NCBI RefSeq assembly: GCF_905332535.1 | Contig: NZ_CAJOCF010000002.1 | Coordinates: 248,001 to 312,000 of the forward strand | Origin: Latilactobacillus fragifolii | Lineage (GTDB): Bacteria; Bacillota; Bacilli; Lactobacillales; Lactobacillaceae | Length of the DNA stretch: 64,000 bases | Direction of reading: 5' to 3' | Part shown: piece by piece, positions 45,359-53,752 of the stretch | How positions within the stretch are numbered: position 1 is the first letter of the stretch | Layout: each line of letters opens with the position of its first letter | Notes under the pieces: model-generated | What the model saw: only the letters and a program-made list of their open reading frames with translations | Databases searched by the model: none | Told to the model about the DNA's origin: nothing | Program-made: the position numbers and the translations under genes

Positions 45359-45550
45359 TATTTACACCTTCGTTTAGATTTGTTGTCCACTCACAAGGTG
45401 AATGTTATTAACTATATATCGAAACGTTCCCTCGTGCTAGCTAGCATTTAGTATATCAAACATTATTCTCTATCACTATATTATTATATTAATATGCAAT
45501 AATCTGAATTTATGTACGTCACTTTTAATGTATTTACTTCTGAATATATT

Positions 45551-45600
45551 AAAAGACCATCCAAAGGCTGCTTTTTAAGCGACTTTTAGATGGTCTTTTA
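45551..45600. terminator. Terminator after the small 42-residue protein gene
   Basis: AAAAGACCATC / GATGGTCTTTT arms with a long inner loop; T/A runs on both sides allow either direction. Confidence 0.65.
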
Positions 45601-45627
45601 ACATTATTTTGAAAAAATTCATTATAA

Positions 45628-45756
45628 TTATTTAGCTGATTTACGTTCCTTCAAGAAGTTCAAGACAGCAGCTGTTTCAGCATTACGTTTTTTAGCATTG
45701 TTTTGGTTAACAGGACGACGGTTACCAGAAACACTAACATGTAAGTTTTGTGACAT
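45628..45756 (-). CDS. Small basic protein of 42 residues
   Basis: Start at 45756 (MSQNLHVSVSGNRRPVNQNN) behind an excellent AAAGGAGG site at 8-9 bp; the longer reading from 45819 lacks one. The protein is basic (RR, KKR, KERKSAK), has no membrane segment and no Cys. I do not recognise its family. Strong translation signals, its own terminator and a compact position between operons argue that it is real. Confidence 0.65.
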   Translation of the reverse strand: MSQNLHVSVSGNRRPVNQNNAKKRNAETAAVLNFLKERKSAK

Positions 45757-45826
45757 TGCGCGTTTCCTCCTTTCGTGCATATATTCTATTATTCTAATCT
45801 GAATTGACTTATTTTTCAAGTTAACT

Positions 45827-46573
45827 TTATTCGTCGTTTGGTTTTCTGAAATAGTTTAGGAGCCCGCTGGTTAACGGAACAGTTGCTATGACCCCCATCA
45901 CTCCGATTAACAGCGCTAGTACCTCACCAATTAAAATTTTGTGGTTCACAATTTTACTGAGTGGATAGCCTAACTGAATGAACCACATTGTCAATGACAA
46001 GAAGCTACCAAAGAAACTAAAAAACAGGGTATTAAAAGCTGTCGCGATAATTTTTTCGCCGATCGCAATCCCCGCTTTAAAGAGTTGCTTAGATGCCATT
46101 TGCGCATCGTATTCAAGAATTTCCACTAAGCCACTAGCAACCGCAATACTTGTTTCGGCGATTGCTCCTAAGCTGCCCAAAATGATCATCATGATACTAA
46201 TTTTTTGGAACGATAAGCCGATTGCGAGTCTAAAGCCCTCAATTTCTTCGATATCTTCCGCACCAAAGCCGTAGGTGGCTGCTAGCTGGCTAAGTGGCAC
46301 AATAATGATCAGCAAGCCGACCACCACGATTAACGACGTCACAAACGCCGTCTTAGCCGTTAATGGCTGCTTAGTATTCATGAAAATGGATGTCGCCAAT
46401 AAAATTAAACTCAATAGGCCACTAACCATTAGTGGTTCAAACCCACCAGCTACCAAAACGAGGGCTAATATAATCACGACAAAATTTAACCCGAGACTGA
46501 AGAAAATTGTTAGCCCTTGCCAACCGCAAACCAAAACTAATAATATCAGTAAAATTCCCGTTAATAGCATCAT
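45827..46573 (-). CDS. YibE/F family membrane protein (short partner)
   Basis: Membrane protein, 248 residues, about seven helices. YibE/F signature: GAIAETSIAVASGLVEILE near residue 140, then GIAIGEKIIATAFNTLFFSF. The function is unknown; family members are multi-pass and often occur in pairs. Its ATG overlaps the stop of the larger YibE/F gene by 4 bp. Confidence 0.82.
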   Translation of the reverse strand: MMLLTGILLILLVLVCGWQGLTIFFSLGLNFVVIILALVLVAGGFEPLMVSGLLSLILLATSIFMNTKQPLTAKTAFVTSLIVVVGLLIIIVPLSQLAATYGFGAEDIEEIEGFRLAIGLSFQKISIMMIILGSLGAIAETSIAVASGLVEILEYDAQMASKQLFKAGIAIGEKIIATAFNTLFFSFFGSFLSLTMWFIQLGYPLSKIVNHKILIGEVLALLIGVMGVIATVPLTSGLLNYFRKPNDE

Positions 46574-47661
46574 AGGCGTCGCACCCGCACTAACTGGCTC
46601 GCCAACAAACTGGTCACTGGCACTGCCAAAGTAATTCCAATCGCACTAATCACCGTCTGCGTAAAGCTCAATGTGACAGTTCGCGATAAGGTATACGCAA
46701 TTGTGTTGCCATTGCGTAAATATAATAAAATAATTGGAAAAGCATCCGCCATCACTAAAAAGAACAACACATTGACGAGCGGGCCGATAATTTCGCGGCC
46801 AATCGCTAGACCTGATTTAAATAACTCAGTTTTTGTGACGTTCGGCTGTTCAATTGCTAATTGTTGGAGTGACGATGAAATATCGGTCGTCTCATCCATC
46901 ACAGCGCCTAAAATTCCAAGCACGACTTCCGCTAAGAAGACCGTTTTATACGGCTGTAATTCATAAGCCATTGTTTCATAATGCAACCCTTGATCACCGG
47001 TTATTTTCAAGACCGCCATACTGAGAAACAGCGCTAGGAACGTCGCACCAATTGTCGCACCATATGAGACGAGCATCTGGCGATTGGGGCCTAACACTAA
47101 AAGCAGGGTTAACCCCGTTAGCACAACGGCTAAGCCACACATAATCGGTAATAACCACCGACCACCCGTCAAGGCGTTTAAATGTAACGTCAAGACGAAA
47201 GCAACGAGATTGACCAAGACACTTAATAAGGTCATTAAACCACGCTTGAGCATCATCAACAACAAGAGACTAACTGTCAATAACGTTAAGCCAACGATAA
47301 TTGTATCGCGCTTAGGTTCATTTAAGGACCATTTTTTCAAATATTGATCACGATGCAAAAAAACTTGTTCCCCTTTATAGTACCGCGTCGACATCGCTTG
47401 TGACGCTGTATAGGTATTACGCAACGTAATTGTTTTTCCTTTTTGCTTAGTATTTAAAAATTGCCCCGTTACACGCTGGACTACTTCTGTATCTTCATTT
47501 TGGTACTCGTCAATCTGTTTTTCGTGACTAATTGTCTGGATCCGTGTCACTCGAATAATCGGTTGCTGATACAACCCGGCATCGAAATGCGTTCCCAATA
47601 CCCCGAGGACCCAGATGACACACCCTATTAGACCGATCCACAGCCGTTTATGTTTCACCAC
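46570..47661 (-). CDS. YibE/F family membrane protein (long partner)
   Basis: Membrane protein of about 363 residues: an N-terminal helix, an extracytoplasmic domain of about 100 residues (QTISHEKQIDEYQNEDTEVV) and seven C-terminal helices with GILGAVMDETTDISSSLQQL and GLAIGREIIGPLVNVLFFLV. The GTG at 47661 is chosen because GAGG lies 9 bp upstream; GTG at 47670 directly touches that site. It is first of a coupled pair. Function of the family is unknown; transport is a guess. Confidence 0.82.
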   Translation of the reverse strand: MVKHKRLWIGLIGCVIWVLGVLGTHFDAGLYQQPIIRVTRIQTISHEKQIDEYQNEDTEVVQRVTGQFLNTKQKGKTITLRNTYTASQAMSTRYYKGEQVFLHRDQYLKKWSLNEPKRDTIIVGLTLLTVSLLLLMMLKRGLMTLLSVLVNLVAFVLTLHLNALTGGRWLLPIMCGLAVVLTGLTLLLVLGPNRQMLVSYGATIGATFLALFLSMAVLKITGDQGLHYETMAYELQPYKTVFLAEVVLGILGAVMDETTDISSSLQQLAIEQPNVTKTELFKSGLAIGREIIGPLVNVLFFLVMADAFPIILLYLRNGNTIAYTLSRTVTLSFTQTVISAIGITLAVPVTSLLASQLVRVRRL

Positions 47662-47722
47662 AGTCGTCACCTCTACTTTATTTTAGCGCTTCTGCAGGTG
47701 AACGCCAGTTTTTGGGGCTGAT

Positions 47723-49117
47723 TTAATCATTATTTAAGCGACTATTGAAAATCCCATACATAAAATAGACCAGCAAGCCAATGACAAACCAGATTGCCGC
47801 TGCCATCCAAGTGACTCTGGGTAATTCAAACATCATCAATAAACAGAGTGCTCCTGATATTAGCGGTAGGACTGGGTAAAATGGAACTTTAAAGCCATTT
47901 TTATTGGGAATATCCTTGCGTTTCCGCAATGGGATGACGCCAATCGACATCCCCAAAAAGGCCACCAATGTCCCGATATTTACTAAATTAGTCAATTGGT
48001 TCAGCGAAACAAATCCGCCTAGCAGCATGATGACGATTGTCACAAGCTTGATACTGTTAGTTGGGGTTTGGTGTTTGCTAGTTACTTTACCGAGTGCTTT
48101 GGGCAATAAGCCATCACGACCGATTGAATAAATCAGCCGCGAACTGCTATAAGTCATCGTCAACATCATGGTGAACATCCCCGCCAATGCCCCAAGGGAA
48201 ATCAAACCAGCGAACCAATTTTGATGGACAACTTGCAAGGCAAACGTTACCGGATTGGCAACATCCAATTTACGATACGCCACCATCCCGGTGAGAACAA
48301 ACGCTACTAAAATATATAGTAATGTGCAGATGATTAACGTCCCAATAATGCCAATAGGGAGGTTTTTTTGTGGATTCTTCACTTCTGCTGCTGATGCTGA
48401 CACGCAGTCAAAACCAAGGTAAGCGAAAAACACAAGCGATGCTCCTTTGAAAATCCCACTAACCCCAAACGGCATGAATGGTTGCCAGTTAGCAGGTTTT
48501 ACATAGAAAATTCCCACCCCAATGAACAGTAAAACAACGCCTAATTTAATCAGCACCATAATGTTATTAATTCGCGTCGATGAACGGGTTCCCCGCATTA
48601 ATAACAGCGCAATCAGACCGACAATCAGCATTGCAAATAGGTTCACATAAGTGCCATGCGCCGGATCAAACGGGCCAGTAATTGCACGCGGTATCTGGAG
48701 GCCAAAGCCTTCGATAAATGATACAAAATAGGCCGCCCAGCCGGTTGAAACCGCTGCAACCGATAACATATACTCTAAGAATAAAGCCCAACCAAGCAGC
48801 CAACCAACTAATTCACCGAAAATAATGTTGCCATATGAATAAGCACTCCCAGCCACTGGTAATGCGGATGAGAATTCGGCGTAACACATCGCCGCAATGG
48901 CACAAACAACCGCCGCAATCATGAATGAAATCGTAATTGCCGGGCCACTATGCACCGCTGCAATCGTCCCTGGTAAGATAAAAATCCCGGTCCCAATCAC
49001 TGCCCCTACGCCTAATGCGATTAAATCCTTTGCCGTTAATGTTTTTGCTAACCGTTGATCCTGTTGTAAATAACGTTCAAGTGATTCTTTTCGTAATACT
49101 TTTGCCATTAATCCCAT
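47723..49117 (-). CDS. APC-family amino acid permease
   Basis: Twelve-helix amino acid/H+ symporter, 464 residues. The first helix has the APC glycine motif GVGAVIGTGIFILPG near residue 36, followed by a second-helix motif YAEFSSALPVAGSAYSYG. The pattern is closest to cationic amino acid (YfnA-like) permeases. The ATG at 49117 has GGGAG 9 bp upstream. A 300-nt leader with two short reading frames and an intrinsic terminator precedes it, so expression is probably attenuated. The substrate is not settled by sequence. Confidence 0.88.
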   Translation of the reverse strand: MGLMAKVLRKESLERYLQQDQRLAKTLTAKDLIALGVGAVIGTGIFILPGTIAAVHSGPAITISFMIAAVVCAIAAMCYAEFSSALPVAGSAYSYGNIIFGELVGWLLGWALFLEYMLSVAAVSTGWAAYFVSFIEGFGLQIPRAITGPFDPAHGTYVNLFAMLIVGLIALLLMRGTRSSTRINNIMVLIKLGVVLLFIGVGIFYVKPANWQPFMPFGVSGIFKGASLVFFAYLGFDCVSASAAEVKNPQKNLPIGIIGTLIICTLLYILVAFVLTGMVAYRKLDVANPVTFALQVVHQNWFAGLISLGALAGMFTMMLTMTYSSSRLIYSIGRDGLLPKALGKVTSKHQTPTNSIKLVTIVIMLLGGFVSLNQLTNLVNIGTLVAFLGMSIGVIPLRKRKDIPNKNGFKVPFYPVLPLISGALCLLMMFELPRVTWMAAAIWFVIGLLVYFMYGIFNSRLNND

Positions 49118-49227
49118 TTTAACCACTCCCTATTTTTAGCTTACTCACTTGCTGCCTACCGGGCCGCGTCGCACTTCTTAGGTTATGCCCGAAGCCAAGT
49201 CGTTCAAGTCACACTCATCTTAATAAC

Positions 49228-49262
49228 AAAAAAGGAGCCCACTAGTCTTCACTAGTGGGCTC
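49228..49262 (-). terminator. Leader terminator (attenuator) of the APC permease gene
   Basis: Perfect 12-bp arms GAGCCCACTAGT / ACTAGTGGGCTC with a GAAG loop and T6 on the minus strand. It lies between the permease promoter and its coding region, 111 bp before the start codon, so it is an attenuator rather than a gene end. Confidence 0.8.
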
Positions 49263-49320
49263 TACCAGGAAGATGACTCGGGGGGACCCAGCCATCTTCC
49301 AATTCATTAAGGTTTGTCAT
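49252..49320 (-). CDS. Leader peptide 2 (candidate)
   Basis: A 22-codon frame, MTNLNELEDGWVPPSHLPGR then AH, begins 21 bp after leader peptide 1. Its stop codon lies at the end of the 5' arm of the terminator, so a ribosome on it would cover that arm. It contains a Pro-Pro pair and an Arg codon near the end. No clean Shine-Dalgarno is at ideal distance (AAGGAGAAGG lies about 13-17 bp upstream), so translation is uncertain. Confidence 0.4.
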   Translation of the reverse strand: MTNLNELEDGWVPPSHLPGRAH

Positions 49321-49341
49321 TTCAACTCAAATGCCTTCTCC

Positions 49342-49410
49342 TTAATCAACCAGTCGATTACTGGGGTGCTTAAAGAAAAAGCTAAAGGCAACACGTTGCA
49401 TTGAATTCAT
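49342..49410 (-). CDS. Leader peptide 1 (candidate)
   Basis: A 22-codon frame, MNSMQRVAFSFFFKHPSNRL then VD, with a strong AAGGAGG site 7 bp before its ATG. It is the first reading frame on the permease transcript and is rich in Phe (four of 22). The strong initiation signal with such a short frame is typical of regulatory leader peptides. Confidence 0.6.
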   Translation of the reverse strand: MNSMQRVAFSFFFKHPSNRLVD

Positions 49411-49442
49411 GACAGACCCTCCTTGTTATTAATTAGTTACTT

Positions 49443-49471
49443 AGTATAGGGGATAACCATTTGTTTGTAAA
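49443..49471 (-). promoter_or_regulatory. Promoter of the APC permease leader
   Basis: On the minus strand TTTACA (49471-49466), 17-bp spacer, TATACT (49448-49443). The transcript would start near 49436, 26 nt before leader peptide 1. Confidence 0.65.
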
Positions 49472-49506
49472 GCCTTATTTTAAGGGTTGTTTTTCTAACA
49501 ACTCGA

Positions 49507-50523
49507 TTAGTACGAATTATTTGTGGGCCGGGTCAGATTGAACCCCCGCACGTTGAAGTAAGTCGTTGGCGACTCATCATCAAAAAAAGCCGGATTCATG
49601 TCATTGAGTCGTGTTTCAGTATTGGTTAACGTTTGTTCTGGTAGTGTTAAATTTTCACGAAGGCGATTCGAAGCAGCCTGCAAATCTTCCGTACTAATAA
49701 TTTGATAGGCACTCCCATTGAGCCACGCTGTTTTACCAAGCAATTGACTGCTAACAATTTCATCACTACTTTGATGATAATTGCGGATTAATTGTTTAAT
49801 CTGATCCGCTGTAAAATCAGTACTGATTTGCTTCCCTAGCTTAGTCATCAAATCACCAAGCTTCATCAAATATTTCGGTTTTTGAATTTTTTGCGCAACT
49901 TGTTTCAAGATTTCTTGTTGGCGCAATTACCGTCCATAGTCCCCGCGTGGGTCTTGATAACGCATTCGACTGTAAGCAAGCGCCTGATCTCCGTTGAGAT
50001 GCTGGTGACCTTGTGGAATCACTTGTCCGTTTAAATTAACGTCAATGACCGTATCAAGCGTAATCCCCCCGACAAAATCGACCATTTCTTTGAGCGCCCC
50101 CATATCCACGGTTACCGAATAGTCAATTGGCATGCCCAAAAACTGACTGACTGTTTTCTTCGCCATATCGGCCTTGCCAATTTCATAAGCTGCGTTAATT
50201 TTTTGAATATTACCACCGTGGTCATCGGCCATTTCGGCCAATGAATCGCGCGGAATCGAGTACACCACTGTTGATGATTGCGCTGGATTTAACGTGACAA
50301 CCATCATCGAATCGGACAAACCACGATTAATCCGTCCATCGGAACCTGTATCACCCCCCAGTAATAAAAAAGCGATGGGTTTGCGTTGATCAATTTGTTT
50401 TGAAATTTTATTTGGCCGAGTCTTGATGGCATCGACAGCACGATTTTCCTGATCATTATAAATACCAAGCACCACAACAATTAAAGCGATGATCAGCCCC
50501 AATAATAGCCCTAATTTTTTCAA
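49507..50523 (-). pseudogene. LCP (LytR-CpsA-Psr) family gene broken by one in-frame stop
   Basis: The frame reads as a normal LCP phosphotransferase of about 338 residues: an N-terminal helix, LLLGGDTGSDGRINRGLSDS near residue 50, SIPRDSLAEMADD, INAAYEIG and RMRYQDPRGDYGR near residue 198. Then comes TAA at 49927-49929, directly followed in frame by LRQQEILKQVAQKIQKPKYL and the rest of the domain to 49507. RYQDPRGDYGRQxRQQ is the normal family run, so CAA or a similar codon became TAA. The TTG at 50523 follows AAAGGGG. LCP proteins attach wall polymers to peptidoglycan, so the loss may matter for the polysaccharide locus. Confidence 0.85.
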
Positions 50524-50584
50524 GATAATTACCCCTTTATTCACTACGCCATTAATCTTTAATACTAATATACCCCATCAACTA

Positions 50585-50617
50585 GAAAAAGACCTACGAC
50601 TTTTCGTAGGTCTTTTT
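50585..50617. terminator. Terminator after the GPH transporter gene
   Basis: AAAAAGACCTACGA / TCGTAGGTCTTTTT arms with a 4-base loop; usable in both directions. Confidence 0.8.
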
Positions 50618-50629
50618 AAATGCCGCGAA

Positions 50630-52045
50630 TTAATCTAATTTTTTCTCTAATTCACTAATAATTTCGGCATGTTTAGCTTCAGTTAATTTAATTTTCGCCA
50701 TGAAGATTAACGCAGCGATAACCAATAACGCCATTGGAATGAAGAACATGTACATTTTGAATTGTAACAACCCAGCATTGGTAATATCACTTGGTTTCGC
50801 ATTCCCCGTCATGCCCGCATGAATCGCAGCCGTCACAACGACCCCATTTGCAAAAGCACCGGCTAATTTATCCAATAAAGGCCGAACTGCCAACGTTACA
50901 GATTCATTCCGTGTACCACTTTTCAATTGACCGTATTCAACACTATCAGTAATGGTCATTAAAGCAGCTAGGAAAACTAACGGATATGGGAAGAAGAATA
51001 AGCCGACTGCAATTAAGACTACGACCAAGTTACTCCCCGCAAACAAGAAGAGGATATAACCAAGCATCATCATGGCGATTCCGCCAAGGTAGATTGCCCG
51101 GCGATGAATTAAAGCAACCAAGGTTGGGAACAACGCAACTGAAACAATCCCTAAGATGGCAGTAATCACCCCAACCGTTGAGAACGCTGCGGCGCGGCCC
51201 ATGACATATCTAAAATAATATAAAAGGAGTGAGTTCGTAATGACATAACTAAAGGCAAATAAGAAATACGAAAGTGATAGCCACATTAATTGATCATTTT
51301 TTCCAATCACACTAAAAACATCACGTAAACGGACCTTTTCAGTATTTTCCCGAATAGCACTCTTTTCTTCTTTGGTTCCCAAGATTGTTGCTAGCGCACC
51401 CAAGAATGAAACAAGGCCAATGACAACAGCAAAGCCAAACCAACCGGCACTTGTTTGTTCACTGCCATGACTCCCGGAAAATAGTTGTGAGAAGAACACT
51501 ACCATCGGCACAATCACAATGATGACCCCTTGTGCACCTAAAGTGGAGCCAAAACGCGCAATCGCCCCAAATTTTGTCCGTTTTTCAGAATCAACGCTCA
51601 ACGCTGGCAACATTGACCAAAACGAGATGTCTTTAAACGAGTAGAAGATATCTAAAATAACGAAAACGATTGCAAAAAGGACCAAGTAAAGATACGGGCT
51701 ACTTGTCGCAAGCCCCCCAAAGTTAGTGAAAATCATTGCCAACCCGACCGAACTGATAATTGAGCCTGCCAGTAACCACGGTTTAAATTTCCCCCAACGC
51801 GTCCGGGTATTATCAACGACCCCCCCAATCAGTGGATCGAAGGCAATTTCAACAATCCGGATGATCATCATTGTATAGGTGACATAAGCAATCATTTTTG
51901 AATTAAAGCCTGCATTTTTGGTATCGAATAATTGACTTGTAACGAACATCATAAAATAAGTGCTGAGTGTTGCATAGAAAGCATCATGCCCAAAGGCCCC
52001 AAAAGCATAAGAACTATACTGTTTAACATCTTTTAGTTTTTTCAT
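50630..52045 (-). CDS. GPH-family sugar:cation symporter
   Basis: Twelve-helix glycoside-pentoside-hexuronide transporter, 471 residues. It opens KQYSSYAFGAFGHDAFYATL and has DPLIGGVVDNTRTRWGKFKP near residue 72, the family motif. TDSVEYGQLKSGTRNES near residue 365 is the second conserved block. There is no C-terminal EIIA domain, so regulation by PTS phosphorylation is not expected. The sugar is unknown: no glycosidase gene is adjacent. A small gene precedes it and a cre plus operator lie upstream. Confidence 0.88.
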   Translation of the reverse strand: MKKLKDVKQYSSYAFGAFGHDAFYATLSTYFMMFVTSQLFDTKNAGFNSKMIAYVTYTMMIIRIVEIAFDPLIGGVVDNTRTRWGKFKPWLLAGSIISSVGLAMIFTNFGGLATSSPYLYLVLFAIVFVILDIFYSFKDISFWSMLPALSVDSEKRTKFGAIARFGSTLGAQGVIIVIVPMVVFFSQLFSGSHGSEQTSAGWFGFAVVIGLVSFLGALATILGTKEEKSAIRENTEKVRLRDVFSVIGKNDQLMWLSLSYFLFAFSYVITNSLLLYYFRYVMGRAAAFSTVGVITAILGIVSVALFPTLVALIHRRAIYLGGIAMMMLGYILFLFAGSNLVVVLIAVGLFFFPYPLVFLAALMTITDSVEYGQLKSGTRNESVTLAVRPLLDKLAGAFANGVVVTAAIHAGMTGNAKPSDITNAGLLQFKMYMFFIPMALLVIAALIFMAKIKLTEAKHAEIISELEKKLD

Positions 52046-52118
52046 TTCTTAGTTTCCTTTCACTTGTTTCTTCAGTGTCAGCGTGCCTTCATCAAGTTGT
52101 CCCGCTTGATGACGCACT

Positions 52119-52355
52119 CTAGTAGCGATGTTCGATAATCTTTTCCAAAATGGCTTGGCGTTGTTTTTCTTTAGCAGATCCGAATTGGTTTTCTTCCAAT
52201 GAATTGAAGTCATTGGCCAGTAAAACTGATTCCAGATACAACGTCAATTGGCGTTTGATATAGACCTTATTGTCTTCATTTGTTTGCTTGGGATTTCCAG
52301 CAATAATCGCCGCAGCAAATTGATCTGGATCGATAATAATTTTGTTGTCGTTCAT
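52119..52355 (-). CDS. Small protein of unknown function upstream of the GPH transporter
   Basis: 78-residue acidic, soluble protein starting MNDNKIIIDPDQFAAAIIAG; an upstream GTG at 52364 is possible. I do not recognise a family. It is 73 bp before the transporter gene and shares its catabolite-controlled promoter region. Confidence 0.6.
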   Translation of the reverse strand: MNDNKIIIDPDQFAAAIIAGNPKQTNEDNKVYIKRQLTLYLESVLLANDFNSLEENQFGSAKEKQRQAILEKIIEHRY

Positions 52356-52435
52356 CCTAGTCACTTCTTTCTATTTTGTTTAGTAAGTGCTTACCGTTTA
52401 CACGGTATGAATAACTAATTCTTACAAGAAACACT

Positions 52436-52450
52436 TTGTAAACGCATTCT
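52436..52450. promoter_or_regulatory. cre site (CcpA)
   Basis: TTGTAAACGCATTCT matches the cre consensus WTGNAANCGNWNNCW at every position. It lies about 85 bp upstream of the small gene and GPH transporter, indicating glucose repression. Confidence 0.7.
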
Positions 52451-52466
52451 TTTAAATTACAATCTT

Positions 52467-52490
52467 ATTTTACTAAACCTTTAGTAAAAT
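52467..52490. promoter_or_regulatory. Perfect 11-bp inverted repeat, probable operator
   Basis: ATTTTACTAAA and its complement surround a CC centre. A second dyad, GTAAG-TG-CTTAC, lies at about 52384-52395 close to the gene start. A local sugar regulator is the likely ligand, but no regulator gene is adjacent. Confidence 0.6.
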
Positions 52491-52595
52491 GTAAACGTTT
52501 TTTTGAAATCGTATAGTGCTTGTCCCCATAATCACGCCCTTAACAACTAGTGGGCACCACGGTAAGGTTGCCCAAATCATTAATTTATAAAAATA

Positions 52596-52637
52596 ACGTA
52601 GTAAAGGCCCGCTCAAATGAGCGGGCCTTTACTACGT
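52596..52637. terminator. Bidirectional terminator after the alpha/beta hydrolase
   Basis: Perfect 19-bp arms beginning ACGTAGTAAAGGCCCGCTC with a 4-base loop. The adjoining 52491-52665 interval holds no gene. Confidence 0.75.
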
Positions 52638-52665
52638 TAGTTGACTAAAACTATCTTTCAATTGT

Positions 52666-53640
52666 TTAAGCTAAATACTTTTTAAAAAAGGCTGTCATCT
52701 TTTCAAATGGAATCACATCAACCTGGTCATATAGATCAGTGTGCGATGCACCCGGGATAATCATCAATTCTTTGTTGTCACCTGTCAATTGCTTGTAAGT
52801 ATCTTGACTGAAGTATAATGAGTGGGCTTTTTCGCCATGGACCATTAAAACGGCATTCCGGATTTCACTCGTAAATTGCAATAAGCGTGCGTTCGCAAAA
52901 GATAATGCCGACGTCATATTCCAACCTTGATTTGAATTGACTGAGCGTTGGTGGTAGCCACGTGGTGTCTTATAATACGCATGGTAATCTTGGATAAATT
53001 GGGGAGCATCCGCTGGCAGTGGATCAACTACCCCACCAGCTTTAGCATAGGTACCATTTTGGTAATCCGCTGTCCGTTGGGCGTTCAAACTTTCGCGCAT
53101 TGCATACCGCGCATCAGCATCCATCTCATCGTTGTAACCAAACGCATTCACACGTGTCATGTCGTACATCGTCGATGTAACAGTGGCTTTGATTCGTGTA
53201 TCAATTGCTGCCGCATTCAATGCCATGCCACCCCAACCACAAATTCCGATAATCCCAATCCGGTCAGGATCAACATTCGGTTGTGCTGTCAAAAAGTCAA
53301 CGGCTGCTTGGAAGTCTTCCGTATTAATATCTGGAGAGGCAATGTCGCGCGGGAAACCACTACTTTCACCGGTAAATGAAGGATCAAAGGCAATTGTTAA
53401 AAAACCTTGTTCAGCCATTTTTTGCGCGTATAGGCCAGAAGATTGTTCCTTTACCGCTCCAAATGGCCCGCTAACGGCAATTGCTGGTAATTGGTTGTCC
53501 GCATCCTTGGGCACATACAAATCCGCCGCAAGCGTAATGCCAAATCGATTAGGAAATGTTACTTTACGGTGTGCAACGCGGGCACTTTGTGGGAAAACCT
53601 TATCCCAAGTTTGTGTGGTATCAATTGTGATTGTTGTCAT
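52666..53640 (-). CDS. Alpha/beta hydrolase (dienelactone-hydrolase-like)
   Basis: 324-residue hydrolase. The nucleophile elbow GICGWGG has Cys134, as in dienelactone-hydrolase-like enzymes; the acid is likely among the Asp residues after 250 and the catalytic His is in GASHTDLYDQ near residue 303. AGGAG lies 9 bp before the ATG. It diverges from a MerR regulator across a promoter with a 19-bp spacer, suggesting induction by a compound sensed by that regulator. It is a paralogue of 24675-25688. Confidence 0.84.
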   Translation of the reverse strand: MTTITIDTTQTWDKVFPQSARVAHRKVTFPNRFGITLAADLYVPKDADNQLPAIAVSGPFGAVKEQSSGLYAQKMAEQGFLTIAFDPSFTGESSGFPRDIASPDINTEDFQAAVDFLTAQPNVDPDRIGIIGICGWGGMALNAAAIDTRIKATVTSTMYDMTRVNAFGYNDEMDADARYAMRESLNAQRTADYQNGTYAKAGGVVDPLPADAPQFIQDYHAYYKTPRGYHQRSVNSNQGWNMTSALSFANARLLQFTSEIRNAVLMVHGEKAHSLYFSQDTYKQLTGDNKELMIIPGASHTDLYDQVDVIPFEKMTAFFKKYLA

Positions 53641-53686
53641 TTCTGAATTACTCCTTTGTTTGACTTCGTTTTTTAAGTATATTACG

Positions 53687-53717
53687 ATGTTAATACCTAA
53701 ACCTGACTTTAGGTCAA
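53687..53717 (-). promoter_or_regulatory. MerR-type promoter with 19-bp spacer and operator
   Basis: On the minus strand TTGACC (53717-53712), a 19-bp spacer and TAACAT (53692-53687). Within the spacer region ACCTAAA / TTTAGGT (53695-53714) forms a dyad with a 6-bp centre. Overlong spacers with a central dyad are the hallmark of MerR-activated promoters. Confidence 0.7.
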
Positions 53718-53752
53718 GGATAAACTCAAAATAATTTTAAAGGACTGATTCA

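Noticed and set aside
49500-49930. Separate small gene downstream of the LCP frame
   Set aside because: It is in the same frame as the upstream LCP part, directly follows its TAA and continues the family sequence, so it is the C-terminal half of one broken gene.
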